Source: Chaunax sp. Z400
Taxonomy: Eukaryota > Chordata > Actinopteri > Lophiiformes > Chaunacidae
Reading direction: 5' to 3'
DNA length: 64,000 nucleotides
Assembly: GCA_037577475.1 (NCBI GenBank)
Contig: CM075194.1
Span: 24,466,492 to 24,530,491, forward strand
A program made the translations under genes and the position numbers. Numbering within the stretch: the stretch's first letter is position 1; each line of letters opens with the position of its first letter. Below are positions 10,295 through 21,915 of the stretch, one piece after another. The notes under the pieces were generated by a model. It made no database searches and was not told where the DNA came from. It saw only the letters and a list, made by a program, of their open reading frames with translations.

Positions 10295-10445
10295 ACTGCA
10301 GCTCCCTGTGTTCCTGCTGGAGTGTTTCACTGCCCTCTAGTGGTCACTATGCGTCCTATTCCAGCTGGCATGTTGGATGCAGCAGTGGAAATCACTCACC
10401 TCAACCCGACTGCACATGGAGCTCCTGTTCACATAGGAGAGCCAG
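10295..10445 (+). pseudogene. dglucy: dglucy exon c (unit 1)
   Basis: A 151-bp exon bounded by TGTGTCAG and GTACAC. The frame contains PCVPAGVFHCPLVVTMRPIP and later AHGAPVHIGEP, the most conserved blocks of the DUF1445 part of D-glutamate cyclase (VTMRPIP and PVH-G-P). It ends in phase 1, but the next coding exon starts in phase 0, so intervening exons are missing; roughly the middle half of the protein is absent. Function in this form is very unlikely. Confidence 0.85.
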
Positions 10446-10903
<458 letters not shown>

Positions 10904-10921
10904 TTTCTCTTTCTCCTTCAG

Positions 10922-11083
10922 GAGGAGTCGATCCTTTCTGCTCTGGTGAGATTTGGGATAAGAAGTGGGAAAACTGGTCACCTGGCTATGGAGGTGGATG
11001 GTTTGACCTTTCACCCCACTCACTCTGACATCATCACCAGACTACTGGAGGTCACACTGGGCTCCGTCACTCTGACACCATGA
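10922..11083 (+). pseudogene. dglucy: dglucy last exon (unit 1, intact)
   Basis: After TTCTCCTTCAG the frame begins EESILSAL and includes MEVDGLTFHPTHSDII, matching the C-terminus of vertebrate D-glutamate cyclase (family pattern MEVDGL-FH-TH). The stop is TGA at 11081-11083. This is the only unit with a complete last exon. It starts in phase 0 and cannot be spliced in frame to exon c. Confidence 0.85.
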
Positions 11084-12490
11084 TGAGCAGTATATTTAAA
11101 AGAGGAATTAATCTCTGGTAATGTAACACATAGAGCCATTCATTGTAGCCAGAGCAAGACATTCATTAATAAAATCAGCTATAAAGGTCATTTCCTCATA
11201 TCTTCTTCAATGTTAAGGGAAAATAGAGACGTCTTCTTTATTTTTGGGTCAATAATTTCTATTAATTTTAACCTAGAAAGTATTTTAATAAAGGCACAGC
11301 AGGTCACCTGAACATGTGATATTCATCCATAGTTAAACATACATAGTAACATATAGAAGTTTCCAATCGTGAATTCATAATGATTTTGTTTTTTTCAAGG
11401 AATTCAGTCTGTAAATCATCACCTGCTTATAAAATCAAAACAAGTAAATTCAAATTACTTTCCCACAATCTGTTGTCTGTTTTCTATAATTATCTCCAAA
11501 TAAAAGAATCTCTGACTGTATGAAAGTCTCTCAATAACCTTTAGATTCTCTGGGTGTCTGATATTTATTGAATACTGTCACCACACGAGTCAACACATCC
11601 AACTTTATACAAGACAGCTTCATTTAAAGAACACATTTCTAACACAGACAATTCAAAGTGCTTATTTTCACTTTATATCACTTCTACAATCACTTTCTCT
11701 TATTGGCATTAATGAAAATATGTTCCATTAAAATGGAATAAGTGTACCATTTGTTAAATAACATATTACACATTTAAGCAAATCACCGATGAATGGATTT
11801 GCCAAAGAGGTTGGAAGTGACAGGAAAATAGTAATAAGGGAGTGCAATGAAAGCTAGTGACACAGTACAGAAACCACCAGTTATATTGATACCATAAGCT
11901 GTTAAGATCTGCATGCAGTGTTGCTGCATCAGGACACTCATAGGAGGCATGAGCGCAGGGTGGGTTCACATGAGACCATAAGAGATTCTGGGTGACAGGG
12001 TACCGAGGACCATGAGCGCTGCTTGCTCTTGCTAAGTATGAATGCTGATGGCAAAAACAATATACCTGTAGCAATTAGCAGAATGGGATGACAATTATAT
12101 ACTTTACCAGATACAACATTGACAATGAAGTGATTAGAGGAAACAGTAAAGATTATGCAATGACCAATACAATAAAATGTGGCAATTACCAGTGAAAGAA
12201 TATACCTTATCAGCAAATTACACCTCAAGTAGCTGCTACACTCAAATGTTTCATGTTATGACATTAGTATTTAGTATTTTATGTTTATGTTGCAATGACA
12301 GTACTGCATAACAATTATTTTAACATTTTTAACGTTTCTTACATTGAATTTATTTTTGTATTGGTACTCCTATTCTTTAATTTAACTGTAAATTGAATGG
12401 ATCGTGTTTCCAATATTATTAAATTTCCAGGTGGAATAAAGGGAGGACGATTGTCCCTTTATAATGATTTTAAACACGAGTTTTGAATAA
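11084..12490. other. No recognised gene between dglucy and the zinc-finger gene
   Basis: A/T-rich sequence with moderate-length open frames on both strands (for example 11766-12228, minus). They lack recognisable domains and vary in length between units, so they are treated as chance. Confidence 0.5.
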
Positions 12491-12664
12491 GTACCATCAG
12501 CTACAGCGGAACAAAAAAGTTAGATCACTTCCTTGTCGGAACTTTAACTGCGGGACATTGAGCGGAAGTCAACAACACAAGTACCGTCAGCTTCATGTGT
12601 GCGGTGAACTAAGTGGAAGTTGATATTATATTTGTTTCGCAGCCACTTATTTCAGCAAACAAAA
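12491..12664 (+). promoter_or_regulatory. Candidate promoter/5' UTR of the zinc-finger gene (unit 1)
   Basis: G+C content rises just upstream of exon 1. Three ETS-type cores are present: ACTTCC at 12527 and GGAAGT at 12564 and 12615. A direct repeat GTACC(A/G)TCAGCT occurs at about 12491 and 12591. There is no TATA box near the ATG. The arrangement recurs at the same distance in units 2 and 3, apart from a GGAAGT-to-GTAAGT change in unit 2. Assignment rests on position and motifs only. Confidence 0.4.
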
Positions 12665-12800
12665 ATGTCTGCAGATAAATATTTGAGCGAGTTTCTGAAA
12701 AAGCGACTAAACGCTGCTAATGAAGAAATATTTGGACCTTTTAAAAAAAACGGACTGCAGGATATCGTCTGGAAACCTGAATTAAAGTTACACCGGATAG
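12665..12800 (+). CDS. Zinc-finger gene exon 1 (unit 1)
   Basis: The coding part of exon 1 encodes MSADKYLSEFLKKRLNAANE and ends at LKLHRI with a phase-1 donor, ATAG|GTAAAT. This is the short leader exon typical of large fish C2H2 families (S-FL--RL-AA-EEIFG-F ... DIVWKPE-KLHRI). Joined to the acceptor at 20349 it completes an Asp codon and enters the acidic linker. Most relatives have a glutamate-rich EYEEE-type segment between the EIFG and DIVW blocks; here that stretch is missing, giving a short leader. The 7.5-kb intron contains the THAP exon, an L1 tail and Tc1-B. Confidence 0.8.
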
Positions 12801-13588
12801 GTAAATAAACTTCATTGTTTTATTATAACAAAACAGATAAATTTGAGTGTCAAATAATCCAGACTGTTTGAATATAAAACGCTGCCAGGGTTTCCTCTAC
12901 CATTGTACAGGCCTGGCGGGCTGCCAGACCAACGAGACCCCCGTCAGGCAAAAACAGGTCAAAAATATTTTTTTATATGCCACCTATCGCCATTCTCGTT
13001 CATTTGACAATAATCGTTTGCATTTGATCGTTTTGCTTCTGTGCTGCGCTGTGTTTGGGTGGGTGGAATGAAATCTCGTGCTGCGTGACTCTTTGTTCAA
13101 CACGGTAGTTTTCTGATAACGTCAACCAACCCGACAGAAGATGGCAAACGCGGCCGCCATCTTACGTAGGAAACATGCGCTCGCCTGAACAAAAGCTTTG
13201 ACAAAGCCTGTATTCGAAGCTAAATTAGGCATTTATTTGAAGAATAAGTCGATCTACATTTGAAAATCGGTGTCAATTCGTAAAAATCGTTTCTTTATGC
13301 ATATATTCATGAGACTGTTTACTAACAAATATGCGATAAGGCACTAATATCGTGTTTAAAATAATGATACATAACTTTTATTTATTTGATGCGCATTTAG
13401 TACTAATAAAAGCACTATCACTTGCTAATAAACAAATTTCAACATTATCATGCAGTCCAGTTGATCATATTAGTATGAAGTATGTGCTGATTTACAAGTG
13501 TACATTATGGCTTCGTTCTGTTGATAAGAAGTACATGTAACATTTTCGTAAAAGAAATAAATAACATTTGATGATATGGTCATTATAC
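12801..13588. other. Intron 1 start, with hAT-like edge and CpG-rich patch
   Basis: No coding sequence recognised. CAGGGTTTCCTCTACCATTG at about 12887 resembles the end of a fish hAT family, but no partner end was found. A CpG-rich patch at 13075-13200 contains an inverted pair of AAGATGGC motifs. Confidence 0.35.
13138..13163. promoter_or_regulatory. AAGATGGC inverted pair around a NotI-type core
   Basis: AAGATGGC and GCCATCTT (both fit the YY1 consensus) face each other across a spacer containing GCGGCCGC. The same 26 bp occur at 29818-29843 and 46931-46956 while nearby sequence varies. This suggests a promoter-proximal element of a decayed gene or transposon; function is not shown. Confidence 0.35.
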
Positions 13589-13811
13589 CTCTATATATTT
13601 AATAATTTTATCACCCATTTGTAAATGATCTGGCAGATCAAAAACAGATGGTTCTGCATGATCCCAAACGTGGATCGTCTGCCCAGTGCCGTCAAAGTCG
13701 GCTTCAGTAAAATGATCGCTACAGATGCGATCGTGCCCCTTGGGGGACCAGCCTTCATCTCTTCTCATCAGAAATGCCCATCGGGCATGCCTGTTGGGAT
13801 CACTTGGGAAT
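13589..13811 (-). CDS. THAP-domain exon, antisense in the zinc-finger intron (unit 1)
   Basis: A minus-strand exon of 223 bp between AAG (acceptor side) and GAG|GTATAA. It encodes the second half of a C2CH THAP DNA-binding finger: FPSDPNRHARW, then RICSDHFTEADFD with the C-x2-H pair, then the AEPSVFDLP block (the family's A-PS-F-LP). The first exon with the leading C--C pair was not found upstream on this strand within the window, so the gene is partial. The frame is open in all three units. THAP domains occur in transcription factors and in P-element-type transposases, so this could be from either. Confidence 0.65.
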
Positions 13812-15639
13812 CTTAAAGATTGGGTTAGAATTATCAGACTGTGTAGAGCCGTATTGACTTTCTGGTGAATTGTTGCTGTTCTGTGGGGAGAATACAAGAC
13901 ACAGAGTCATACTAGGGCTAACTGTGTGTCTTATCTTGTAAATTACTGTCTTGATGCACATTGGAATACATTTATGAAGCAGACTGTTATTTCTCAAAAT
14001 AACCTATGAAACGATATTCCTTCCCAACTACCGACAACCTTTCTGCAGGTTGCATGAACTCACTCTATGTCTGATCTTGTAGTGTAACACTAAAAGAAGA
14101 CCGATTTTCTGACTGAGAAACTGTTTAAAAATCAAGTGACATATGTGCACAAGACAGCACAGTGTTTCCCACAGGTTGAGAATTTACTTGTGGTGTGACG
14201 GACGGGTTCACTAATAAACTAATCATAAAAAAGTTTATCACTTGCTCCATTTATTGCTAACGAATAATCACTCTAAATATCTTATTTATTCGATGAACAT
14301 GTCAAAATAAATAATTTACATAATAACAACAACACAACACTAACTCACATTGTGTCCCTTAAATACCCTACTTTGTGTCATTTAGTGCTTTTGTCATGTG
14401 CCTAGTTGCACAGTTGGCATTCCCTGTTTGAACATTTGACTTGTCTTGGTTTGTAAAAAAACATTTCTAACCTGTCTGTATGGGTCTGCTTCAGGGGCAG
14501 GTCCAGTTATTGAGATTCTGAGGCCTGCAGCCAGGTGCTCTCCTTTAAGCTTGTTCCTTAGATCAGTTAAACTAACATAACCATTTGAAAGACAGCACAG
14601 CAGAAAATGTGCACATTGTGCTCTTTCATGGTTGAAAATCACTTACTCCGTTCATTGTTGAGAAGTCTCACTCACAATTCACAACAGTTTAAAGAATCTT
14701 TTATTTAACAAATACAGAGAGTAGAAAATATCAAACAATGTGCTTTGGTTAATACATGCCTGAGTCCTGTTTTAAATAACTATAATAATAATAATAATTT
14801 CAATATAATATAAAATCTAATAATTATTTACATTACAGTAAGTATTATCAAACTTATTTGACAGAATTACAGGAAGTATTGGTCAGGAGGAGCTATTCAT
14901 CAATCCGATGTGCTAAGAATTAAATGCTTAAAACAAATTGTTGCTTACAGCCCTAATTAAACAAACCATGCTTTGTGAGATAAAGCCAGGACTTGAATTG
15001 TGGCATTTGAAGCCCCTCAGGGTTCCACCCAGATTTGCAGTGCTTGGGATCTTCAGAAATTGAGTGCCTTATGTTAAGAATCAACAATACTTGACTGATA
15101 AATTAAATAAAGTGTCTCTGGGATAGTGGGATACCTGCAGCTGTGGTGTTTGCTGGCCCTGCTGATTTAGCCTCCCCACTTGTCCCTGCTTCCTCTGTCT
15201 CTCCACTCTGCCCTGCTGTGTCGCCACTTGTCCTTGCCATTTCTCTAACTGACATCTGGGATGACTATTTAGATCTTTTACAATTCTTTCACCTGGTTAT
15301 TTTCCTTATTAAACAGAAAATACATCATTTCGAATTCACGTTTCTCTGTTTCACGAAACTGAAACAAGCTTAATGACCGTGTTAACTGTAAAACACCACT
15401 GGACACAGAAAATAAACCTCACCGCGACCGTCTGGGTTCGTCTTTTCACTGTTCCAACAATCACCAATTCTGGTTTGATCGAAATAAACCGTTAATTCAC
15501 AGAGTAATTCTTAACACCAGTTTTCCCTGCTGCCGCTCTCTGCTGTTACTGCCTCATTCATGCTAATATTACTGGGGTATATTCGTATTCCAACCCTATT
15601 TGCATCCTGCCTGTGCTGCTCCCTGGCTAACCCTAACAA
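13812..15639. other. Intronic stretch with one unassigned minus-strand frame
   Basis: Mostly A/T rich. CAGTGTTTCCCACAGGTTGA at about 14159 resembles an hAT end. A minus-strand frame at 14394-14642 (82 codons, starting MIFNHERAQCAHFLL) is preserved in length in all three units and ends in the same stop, but I do not recognise it. From about 15570 the sequence approaches the L1 fragment. Confidence 0.4.
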
Positions 15640-16586
15640 TTTTTCTAATTATGATCGATAAACAAAAGAAGTAAATAAAAAAAGATAAACATTTCAGATC
15701 TTTAGCATTAAGAAGAGGCACTGTCTCAGGTCTATATAAGATGATGATCCACTCTTTCCAAAATCCCCATTTCCGGACTCAGACCAAGTGGGAGCAAAGA
15801 CTTGAGGGTATCAATTACTTCCACAGAATTGGAGCAAATATGGAGAGATTCTGCAAAAATTTCCAAATCAGTCCGACATAGAGTTATACACTTAAAGATT
15901 CTTCATCCAACTTATATCACCCCCTCTAAAATTAAAAAGATAGACTCAAGTCTTGCTGACCTATGTTGGCATGGTTGTGGTCAAGTAGGGACGTTGATTC
16001 ACATGTCATGGCACTGCCCTGCAGTAAACTGTTTTTGGACTGAAGTGTTTCACTGCATTTCAAGATTACTGGAAACGTATATCTCTGCTTGTCCAGTGGT
16101 CAGCCTATTGGGGAAGAAGGTTGCACAGATAAGGTCAAAAGAAGACAGGAAAATATTAAACTTGGCTTTTATGGCTGATTCTGTTAAACTGGAAGATTCG
16201 TAAACCAAAATGTTTTTCTATAGAATCATGGTTAGAGGAATTTCTTGACCACCTCAGCATGGAACGTGTGGCCTATTTGATAAGTGAAAATAAATACAAT
16301 TTTGGAAGAAATTTGGAACAGATTGGAAACAAATTTATGTTCAACAAATATCAATCAACAAATAAGAGACTAAATAGGACAACTCTGTCTTCCCTTATAC
16401 ATGCAGACCACGGGATACATGGATGTTGAAATGAATGTTTGAGGAGCTATACTGCATTCCCCCATCCTTCCACCCCACAATATCTTTGGTTTTTGTGTAG
16501 TAGAATTTATTCTTAGTTTATATGGAATTCTATATTTATGGATCTTGTTTATTTCCTTTGTATTGTATTTCCAAGTTTAAAAAAAA
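15640..16586 (+). pseudogene. L1-type LINE ORF2 3' tail (unit 1)
   Basis: The frame at 15802-16203 contains WHGCGQVGTLIHMSWHCPAV, the Cys/His-containing C-terminal region of fish L1/Tx1-type ORF2 (C--C/VGT--H--W-CP). A frameshift near 16180 breaks the frame, and homology resumes with SWLEEFLDHLSMERVAYL. The fragment ends in an A-run near 16580. The endonuclease and polymerase are absent. It is a dead insertion in intron 1. Confidence 0.75.
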
Positions 16587-17733
16587 AGTGCTTAGCTATC
16601 TAGCCAATTAATCAATACACCACTCTAGCTAGCCAGTCCAACTAGCTACACACGAGTTAAAACACGATGTGTATAGAACGTAACGTTAACACACAGGCAA
16701 TCTTTTAACACGTCTAATACAAACCAAGCTGCAAGACATGATGATTTTTATTATCGAGTTAAGAAAAAAAGTTACTTACCTCAAAAACTCAGATGCGGCC
16801 AGTCTCCGTCTGAATTTGACATAACGTTGCCGAATAAAACGGCCTGTCACACACGTCTGGCAAGCACATTACCTTGAGAAAGCTCCATCCATTGGTCCAC
16901 AGGTCTGTGTGCATCTCCCCAGCGCTGAGGACTAGTGTGCATTATGAAAAGACAATTGCGCGCAGGCTGTTGCTTGCTTCTACCTGGGTGGGTCTTAATT
17001 TACCCCCAGGTCTCGAGCTTTGTCCATACAAATACCCTGGCGATGCATGGAAAGATGAACCAACATTATGGCCAAGTGTAGAGCATGGTGATATTTACTG
17101 CTACTTTACCCTATGAGACCTACATTTCCGTTTTTACCTTCCATTGTGCTTTGCCTCATTATGTTGGAATTTTTTACAGTATCATCAAATGCTACAGATT
17201 CAGATTCTGCACAACCTCAGCTAACTGTGTGTCACTCAATAAAGACTTCTTTACACTATAATAGGGTATATTAGATCATAAAACAAAAAGAAACAAAAGA
17301 AAACGGACCTTGAATCTTCAGGTTTTATTGAAAAAAAAACACTGCAAATCATAATAACAAAAGAAAATCCTGACACATAAAGTTGCACAAATTTATTTAG
17401 GATGTGCTGGAAGTGTTTTGAACTTTCAAAGTTTTCTGTTCTTGAGTTATGCCCATTACGTTAGGCAGTGTCCATAGACGTTTTTATTCAGGAATTGTCT
17501 TTCTTTTGATACTAATGCATACATCTCAAGGTGATATGCATGATGGCAGTTTCTCAGTTTTACACAGAGGGGACTGTCTCTGGAAGTCTCTGGAAGGTGG
17601 AGAACCTGGAGGGGTTGTTTCTGTAGGAGGGGATATTTGTGGCTCATTGGGAGGACCTGTCTGTCGTTCCTCCTTCTCCTCCTTCTCCTAGCACTCTTTT
17701 GGCACCTTTATTCATCATCAACTCTACAACATA
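16587..17733. other. Intronic stretch with an unassigned coding-like patch
   Basis: Around 17000-17116 (+) a frame reads YKYPGDAWKDEPTLWPSVEH and ends at TAG... after YFTL. The same patch is kept in units 2 and 3. It resembles a motif (YPG--W-DD-T-WP-V--GDIY) I associate loosely with repeated fish proteins, but I cannot name the family. The rest shows no gene. Confidence 0.3.
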
Positions 17734-19210
17734 TACTGGCCAACAGTAGAAACACTTTTTTTTTAATGTCATGCCATCCTGTTCATATTAAATATCAAAG
17801 GCAAATTATGGTTCACACATCTTTATTCACCCTTTAGCCATACAGAAAAACCAGTTTTATGCAGATTAGTGTTTTTTGCCTTAATGTTTACAAGTCAGAA
17901 AGTGTGGATGGTGAGACAGAGAACAAAAACAGACAGAACTGTGACCACCTCCAGCATTTATCACTACTTTACACCTCCTGAATGGATAAGATGTTAATCT
18001 GGACTTGTAGGATGACATGCCATTTGTCGCGGGGTTCTCTTTCAAAACTCCTCCAAAGAGGCAAAAACGATGGCCTAGTCAAAAGAATACCTTTGGTGCA
18101 GTTTATTTACCAGGTGTGATTGTGCACAAAAATTATTTACAAGTGCAAAAATGTGCAGACAAATTGATACATCAATTACAAAAAGTATTTATGAAAAGAA
18201 AAGACTGAGTTCCTCAGTAACTCAATATGTTCACAAAATAATCCATCAATTTCCAATTCTCAATTTGCTGTCAGCAGGAGCACCCCCCCCCCCCCCCCCC
18301 CCCCCCCCCAAAAAAAAAGAAACACTTCATTCCAAGTAAATTTACATCTTGCAAATTTAACAAATTAGTCCCCACTTCTGTCGTTTATGAACATCACCAA
18401 CACAGGTGATTAAGTAACAGAAATAATTATAACAAAGAAAAAGATTCATTCGTGGCGTCACGTAACGTGACGTCATGCCGGGATATCCGGTTTTAAGGGG
18501 GCCAAACATTTCGGCACGGTTTGGCCTCCAAGTCCACGATGCCATGGTGAGTATGCAATATGTACGATGTGTAAATGTATATGCGTGTATGTATGTATGC
18601 TTCTCTTAAACTGGACAAACGAGTGTGCACCCTCAGCTGCGCAACAGAGGGAGAGAGGGAATAACTGATTTGGTCCGTTCTTTGACACGGAGGGAACCGG
18701 GGAAATGTTTGCTGTGTGGCTGTGCACTGCCCGCAATTAGTGTCGGATCCGCTCCTTCACACCATTCTTCCAGCAGCGCTGTGACAAGTTGTTCATGTGT
18801 TGCTGGGGCAGGATCGCTCCGTCTCACCCGGTGACCCTGAACGTCGCACAGATGCTCTATTGGGTTGAGATCTGGTGAATATGCTGGCCAAGGAAGGACA
18901 GAGACTTTGTTCTGGTCCAGTATGGAACTCCTGACAGACATGAGCCACATGTGGTCTGGCATTTTCATGCATGAAGTTGATGCCTGATTGCTGTATCCTG
19001 GGAATGACGTGTGGACCTAGGACCGTATTTTTGTAACTGATGGCTGTCCGTGTACCGTGGATCTGGACAATTTCCGACCGTCATTCATTAGCAGTGGCCC
19101 CCTACATCACGACACCACGACCAAAGGGTTCACTTCCTAGAGCTATACAACAGGATGGCGGTCCCCCAAGCGATGGTACAAATGGCAACCACCTTCAGCT
19201 GTGTACAAGT
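17734..19210 (-). mobile_element. Tc1-B, inverted, 3'-half only, with an internal insert (unit 1)
   Basis: Begins with the Tc1-A-type terminal repeat TACTGGCCAACAGTAGAAAC after a TA. The first 294 bp match the right end of Tc1-A in inverse orientation. The match stops at about 18027 and resumes at about 18751, leaving some 720 bp of foreign sequence. The transposase remnant lies on the minus strand and contains WPAYSPDLNPIEHLCDV, the hallmark of DD34E Tc1 transposases, then PATHEQLVTALLEEW. The other terminal repeat is missing here but present in unit 3. Confidence 0.8.
18028..18750. other. Foreign block inside Tc1-B, with a CRE-like palindrome
   Basis: Not homologous to Tc1-A. It contains a poly-C run (18284-18309), a perfect CRE TGACGTCA at 18468-18475 next to the near-palindrome TCACGTAACGTGA, and a start-like CCATGG followed directly by a donor consensus (ATG|GTGAGT near 18544). 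It may be a small transposon or a captured promoter; nothing decides between these. Confidence 0.4.
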
Positions 19211-20348
19211 TTTTTTGTCGGGAGTCAGTGACTTACATGGTTTTACTTGGGCTCATTTGAAAGGGCTGATTGTCTAATTTAAGAAGAAAAAAACTGCTTG
19301 TCGCTGCCTCAAACCATCGCGGAGCTATCACGTTCTCCAAACACCGTGGTTTTTAGGAGCGCACACGCCCTCGCCTGTCTCATAGGATTAATTGAAAGTC
19401 CTGGTAATAAAGTTTTGTTACTCACATTAGCTACTCCTCTGTTGATACTCTTTTGGTCCTACACTGCATTTCTGTTAGTGTAGTTCCCACCAAGCTAAGG
19501 CAGGATGACATTGGAAATAAGTATGTTATACTTTATGTGTTATCATCGGTATTCATTTATGTTTGTATGTACTATATATATATATATATATTTTTACCAA
19601 AGAAATTTCATTAATCAAAGACACAAGTTGCTTTCTTGCTACTGGTTTATTGGAGAACTTCTCTCGAATCCACCCTGAAAACTAAAGGCAGTATAACTGA
19701 AAAGATACAAATCATGTTGACATAGCATAAACAAACCATAGCAGCCCAAAAGTAAAACACATATTAACAAACATACTGTTTACCTCATTGGCTGCATGCT
19801 TCAAAAGGAAACAGTCTTCAGGTTTCCTTGTAATCTTTCACGTCTTATTAAAGTTCGCTGTGACAAACTTTTCACCGGAGCAAAAAGGTTTAATGCTGAT
19901 TGCTTACTGTGCCGGTGTGTGAGCTTTTATAAGTTTTGTAGGCCAGTTTATCCATTACTTTAGTGTATTTCTTGAATACAGATCTCCGCAAAACATCCTG
20001 TGCCTGGATTTCATTTTTAAGGATATTTGCTCCCAATCATGCGTGTTTTTGTTCACAGCTGCCAGCCATGGATTTCTGAGGTCTGGGGAACAATTTCTCT
20101 GTGGAAAGAAAAAAAACACCAACAGACTTTTCCCCTTGTTTAAGGTTGCGTGAATAACAATACACAGCTTCACAACTCTTAGGCATAGCTGTGTCAGTTT
20201 TACGGCTGTTGGCAAAAAGCTCATAGGTGCATTACCGTTAGGAATGGCTGTCTGCTGGGGCCTAGTTTTCACTTACACATCTTTAGAAACTAGAGAAGTA
20301 GGTCAAAGTACCCATATAGAGATTTACTTTTGTTCTCTGTCCCTCCAG
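19211..20348. other. 3' part of zinc-finger intron 1 (unit 1)
   Basis: No gene recognised. A short (TA)n tract lies near 19575. It ends with TCTCTGTCCCTCCAG, the acceptor for exon 2. Confidence 0.55.
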
Positions 20349-21484
20349 ACCGCCCACAGCGACATATCTGTAAGGAGGAGGATGGGGAGGTTCCTGTAGA
20401 CCAGCAGCACTGTAACCAGGAGATGAACTCCAGTATGGACCAAGAGGACCCAGAGCCTCCACAGGTGAAAGAGGAACAGGAGGAACTCTGCACCAGTCAG
20501 GAGGGAGAGCAGCTTGTACTGAAGCAGGAGACTGATACCTTCATGTTGACTCCTACTGATGAGGAAAATGACCACAGTGAAGATCAGACTCTGTACATGA
20601 AACCTGATGAAAGTGCAGCACAGGAAGAGTCTGTAGTCAACATGCCAGTTATAATCTCTGTGGTAGGAGCAGCAAACAGTGACCTGCTGCTGCTCCCTAA
20701 CTGCTCTAATGTATCTGTAAGCCATGATAAGAGAAGTGAAACATGTGGAGAAGATGTTGAATTTGAGCCCAAATTTCAATCCCACTGTAAAAAGAACAGA
20801 AGTAAGAGGTCATATGATTGCACAACATGTGGCAGAGACTTCACCACAAAAGGAAACTTGAAATCCCACATTACAATCCACACAGGTGAGAAGCCTCATA
20901 GTTGTAAAACATGTGGGAAACATTTCAGAGAGCAAAGTACATTGACAACCCACATGAGAATCCACACAGGTGAGAAGCCTCATAGTTGTAAAGCATGCGG
21001 GAAACATTTCAGAGAGCAAAGTACATTGACAGCCCACATGAGAATCCACACAGGTGAGAAGCCTCATAGTTGTAAAACATGTGGGAAACATTTCAGAGAG
21101 CAAAGTACATTGACAGCCCACATGAGAATCCACACAGGTGAGAAGCCTCATAGTTGTAAAACATGTAGGAAACATTTCAGAGAGCAAAGTACATTGACAG
21201 CCCACATGAGAATCCACACAGGTGAGAAGCCTTATAGTTGTAAAACATGTGGGAAACATTTCAGATACACCAGTGATTTGACAAAGCACATGAGAATCCA
21301 CACAGGTGAGAAGCCTTATAGTTGTAAAACATGTGGGAAACATTGCAGATACACCAGTGATTTGACAAAGCACATGAGAATCCACACAGGTGAGAAGCCT
21401 TATAGTTGTGAAATATGTGGGAAACATTTCAGATTTAGTAGTACATTGACAGCCCACACAAAATTCCACACGTGTGAAGCCTAA
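20349..21484 (+). CDS. C2H2 zinc-finger gene, exon 2 (unit 1), eight fingers
   Basis: Probable nuclear DNA-binding protein; spliced to exon 1 it would be 423 residues. The exon starts at the acceptor CCTCCAG; an in-frame ATG at 20330 lies inside the intron's pyrimidine tract and is not the start. A Glu/Asp-rich linker with EDPEPPQVKEEQEELC, typical of fish finger genes, leads into eight C2H2 fingers joined by TGEKP(H/Y). The first is CTTCGRDF. Fingers 2-5 share the helix REQSTL, so base-contacting residues -1, 2 and 3 are E, S, T. Fingers 6-7 carry YTSDL and finger 8 FSSTL. In finger 7 the core Phe is Cys. The array ends at a frameshift in the linker after finger 8 (CACACGTGTGAAGCC in place of CACACAGGTGAGAAGCC). 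No KRAB, SCAN or BTB domain is present. Targets unknown. Confidence 0.8.
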
Positions 21485-21602
21485 TGGTGGTAAAAGATGC
21501 GGGAAACATTTCAGCCGGAATTGTAAATTGAGAGCCCATTTGAGAATCCACACAAATGTGGAGGGAGAATTGATCTTAGACCAAAACCTGAAATCAATCT
21601 AA
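21485..21602 (+). pseudogene. Frameshifted ninth finger (unit 1)
   Basis: Out of frame with the exon above, the sequence would encode a finger (RCGKHFSRNCKLRAHLRIH) followed by NVEGE, the same C-terminus that ends the intact unit 3 array. Its first cysteine is also lost (NGGKRC). The ancestral frame thus ran on for about 40 residues before the frameshift. Confidence 0.75.
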
Positions 21603-21789
21603 ATAACATAAAAACCAACTGCACACTCTTTTTGCGGTTCAGTTGTTCTAAAGTTCTCTAAGTTTCAGTTGTGTTAAGAGTTTTTCCATTTTTCAAGCCT
21701 CTTGATTTTTCAGTGGGTTCGTTCGTTTGAAGTCTTTTATGAAATTTTGAATTTTACTCCATGAATGGCTGTTTGTCTTTCTATGTGGT

Positions 21790-21915
21790 CCTGTGATGAA
21801 CTGGCAACTTGTCCAGGGCGTACCCCGCCTCTCGCCCAAAGTCAGCTGGGATAGGCTCCAGCCCCCCACAACCCTATAAAGGATAAGTGTTTACAGAAAA
21901 TGAATGAATGAATTT
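21790..21915 (+). mobile_element. Fish retroelement 3' tail with AATG repeat (unit 1)
   Basis: ACTTGTCCAGGGCGTACCCC followed by CAGCTGGGATAGGCTCCAGC and an (ATGA)n end is the 3' end shared by many fish SINE/LINE copies. Short, no coding sequence. Confidence 0.7.

Noticed and set aside
20330..20348. ATG at 20330 (and 37120, 53590) as the start of the finger protein
   Set aside because: The ATG lies in the pyrimidine tract of the splice acceptor; exon 1 upstream joins in the correct phase and matches the leader of this gene family.
20879..21480. 84-bp direct repeats as a satellite or CRISPR array
   Set aside because: They encode successive C2H2 fingers with conserved metal ligands and TGEKP linkers.
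20810..21553. 247-codon minus-strand frame opposite the finger exon (also 37600-38343 and several frames opposite 53609-54837)
   Set aside because: Shadow of the 84-bp finger repeat; its repeats of MFPTCFTT are the reverse reading of the conserved TGTGGGAAACATTTC block.
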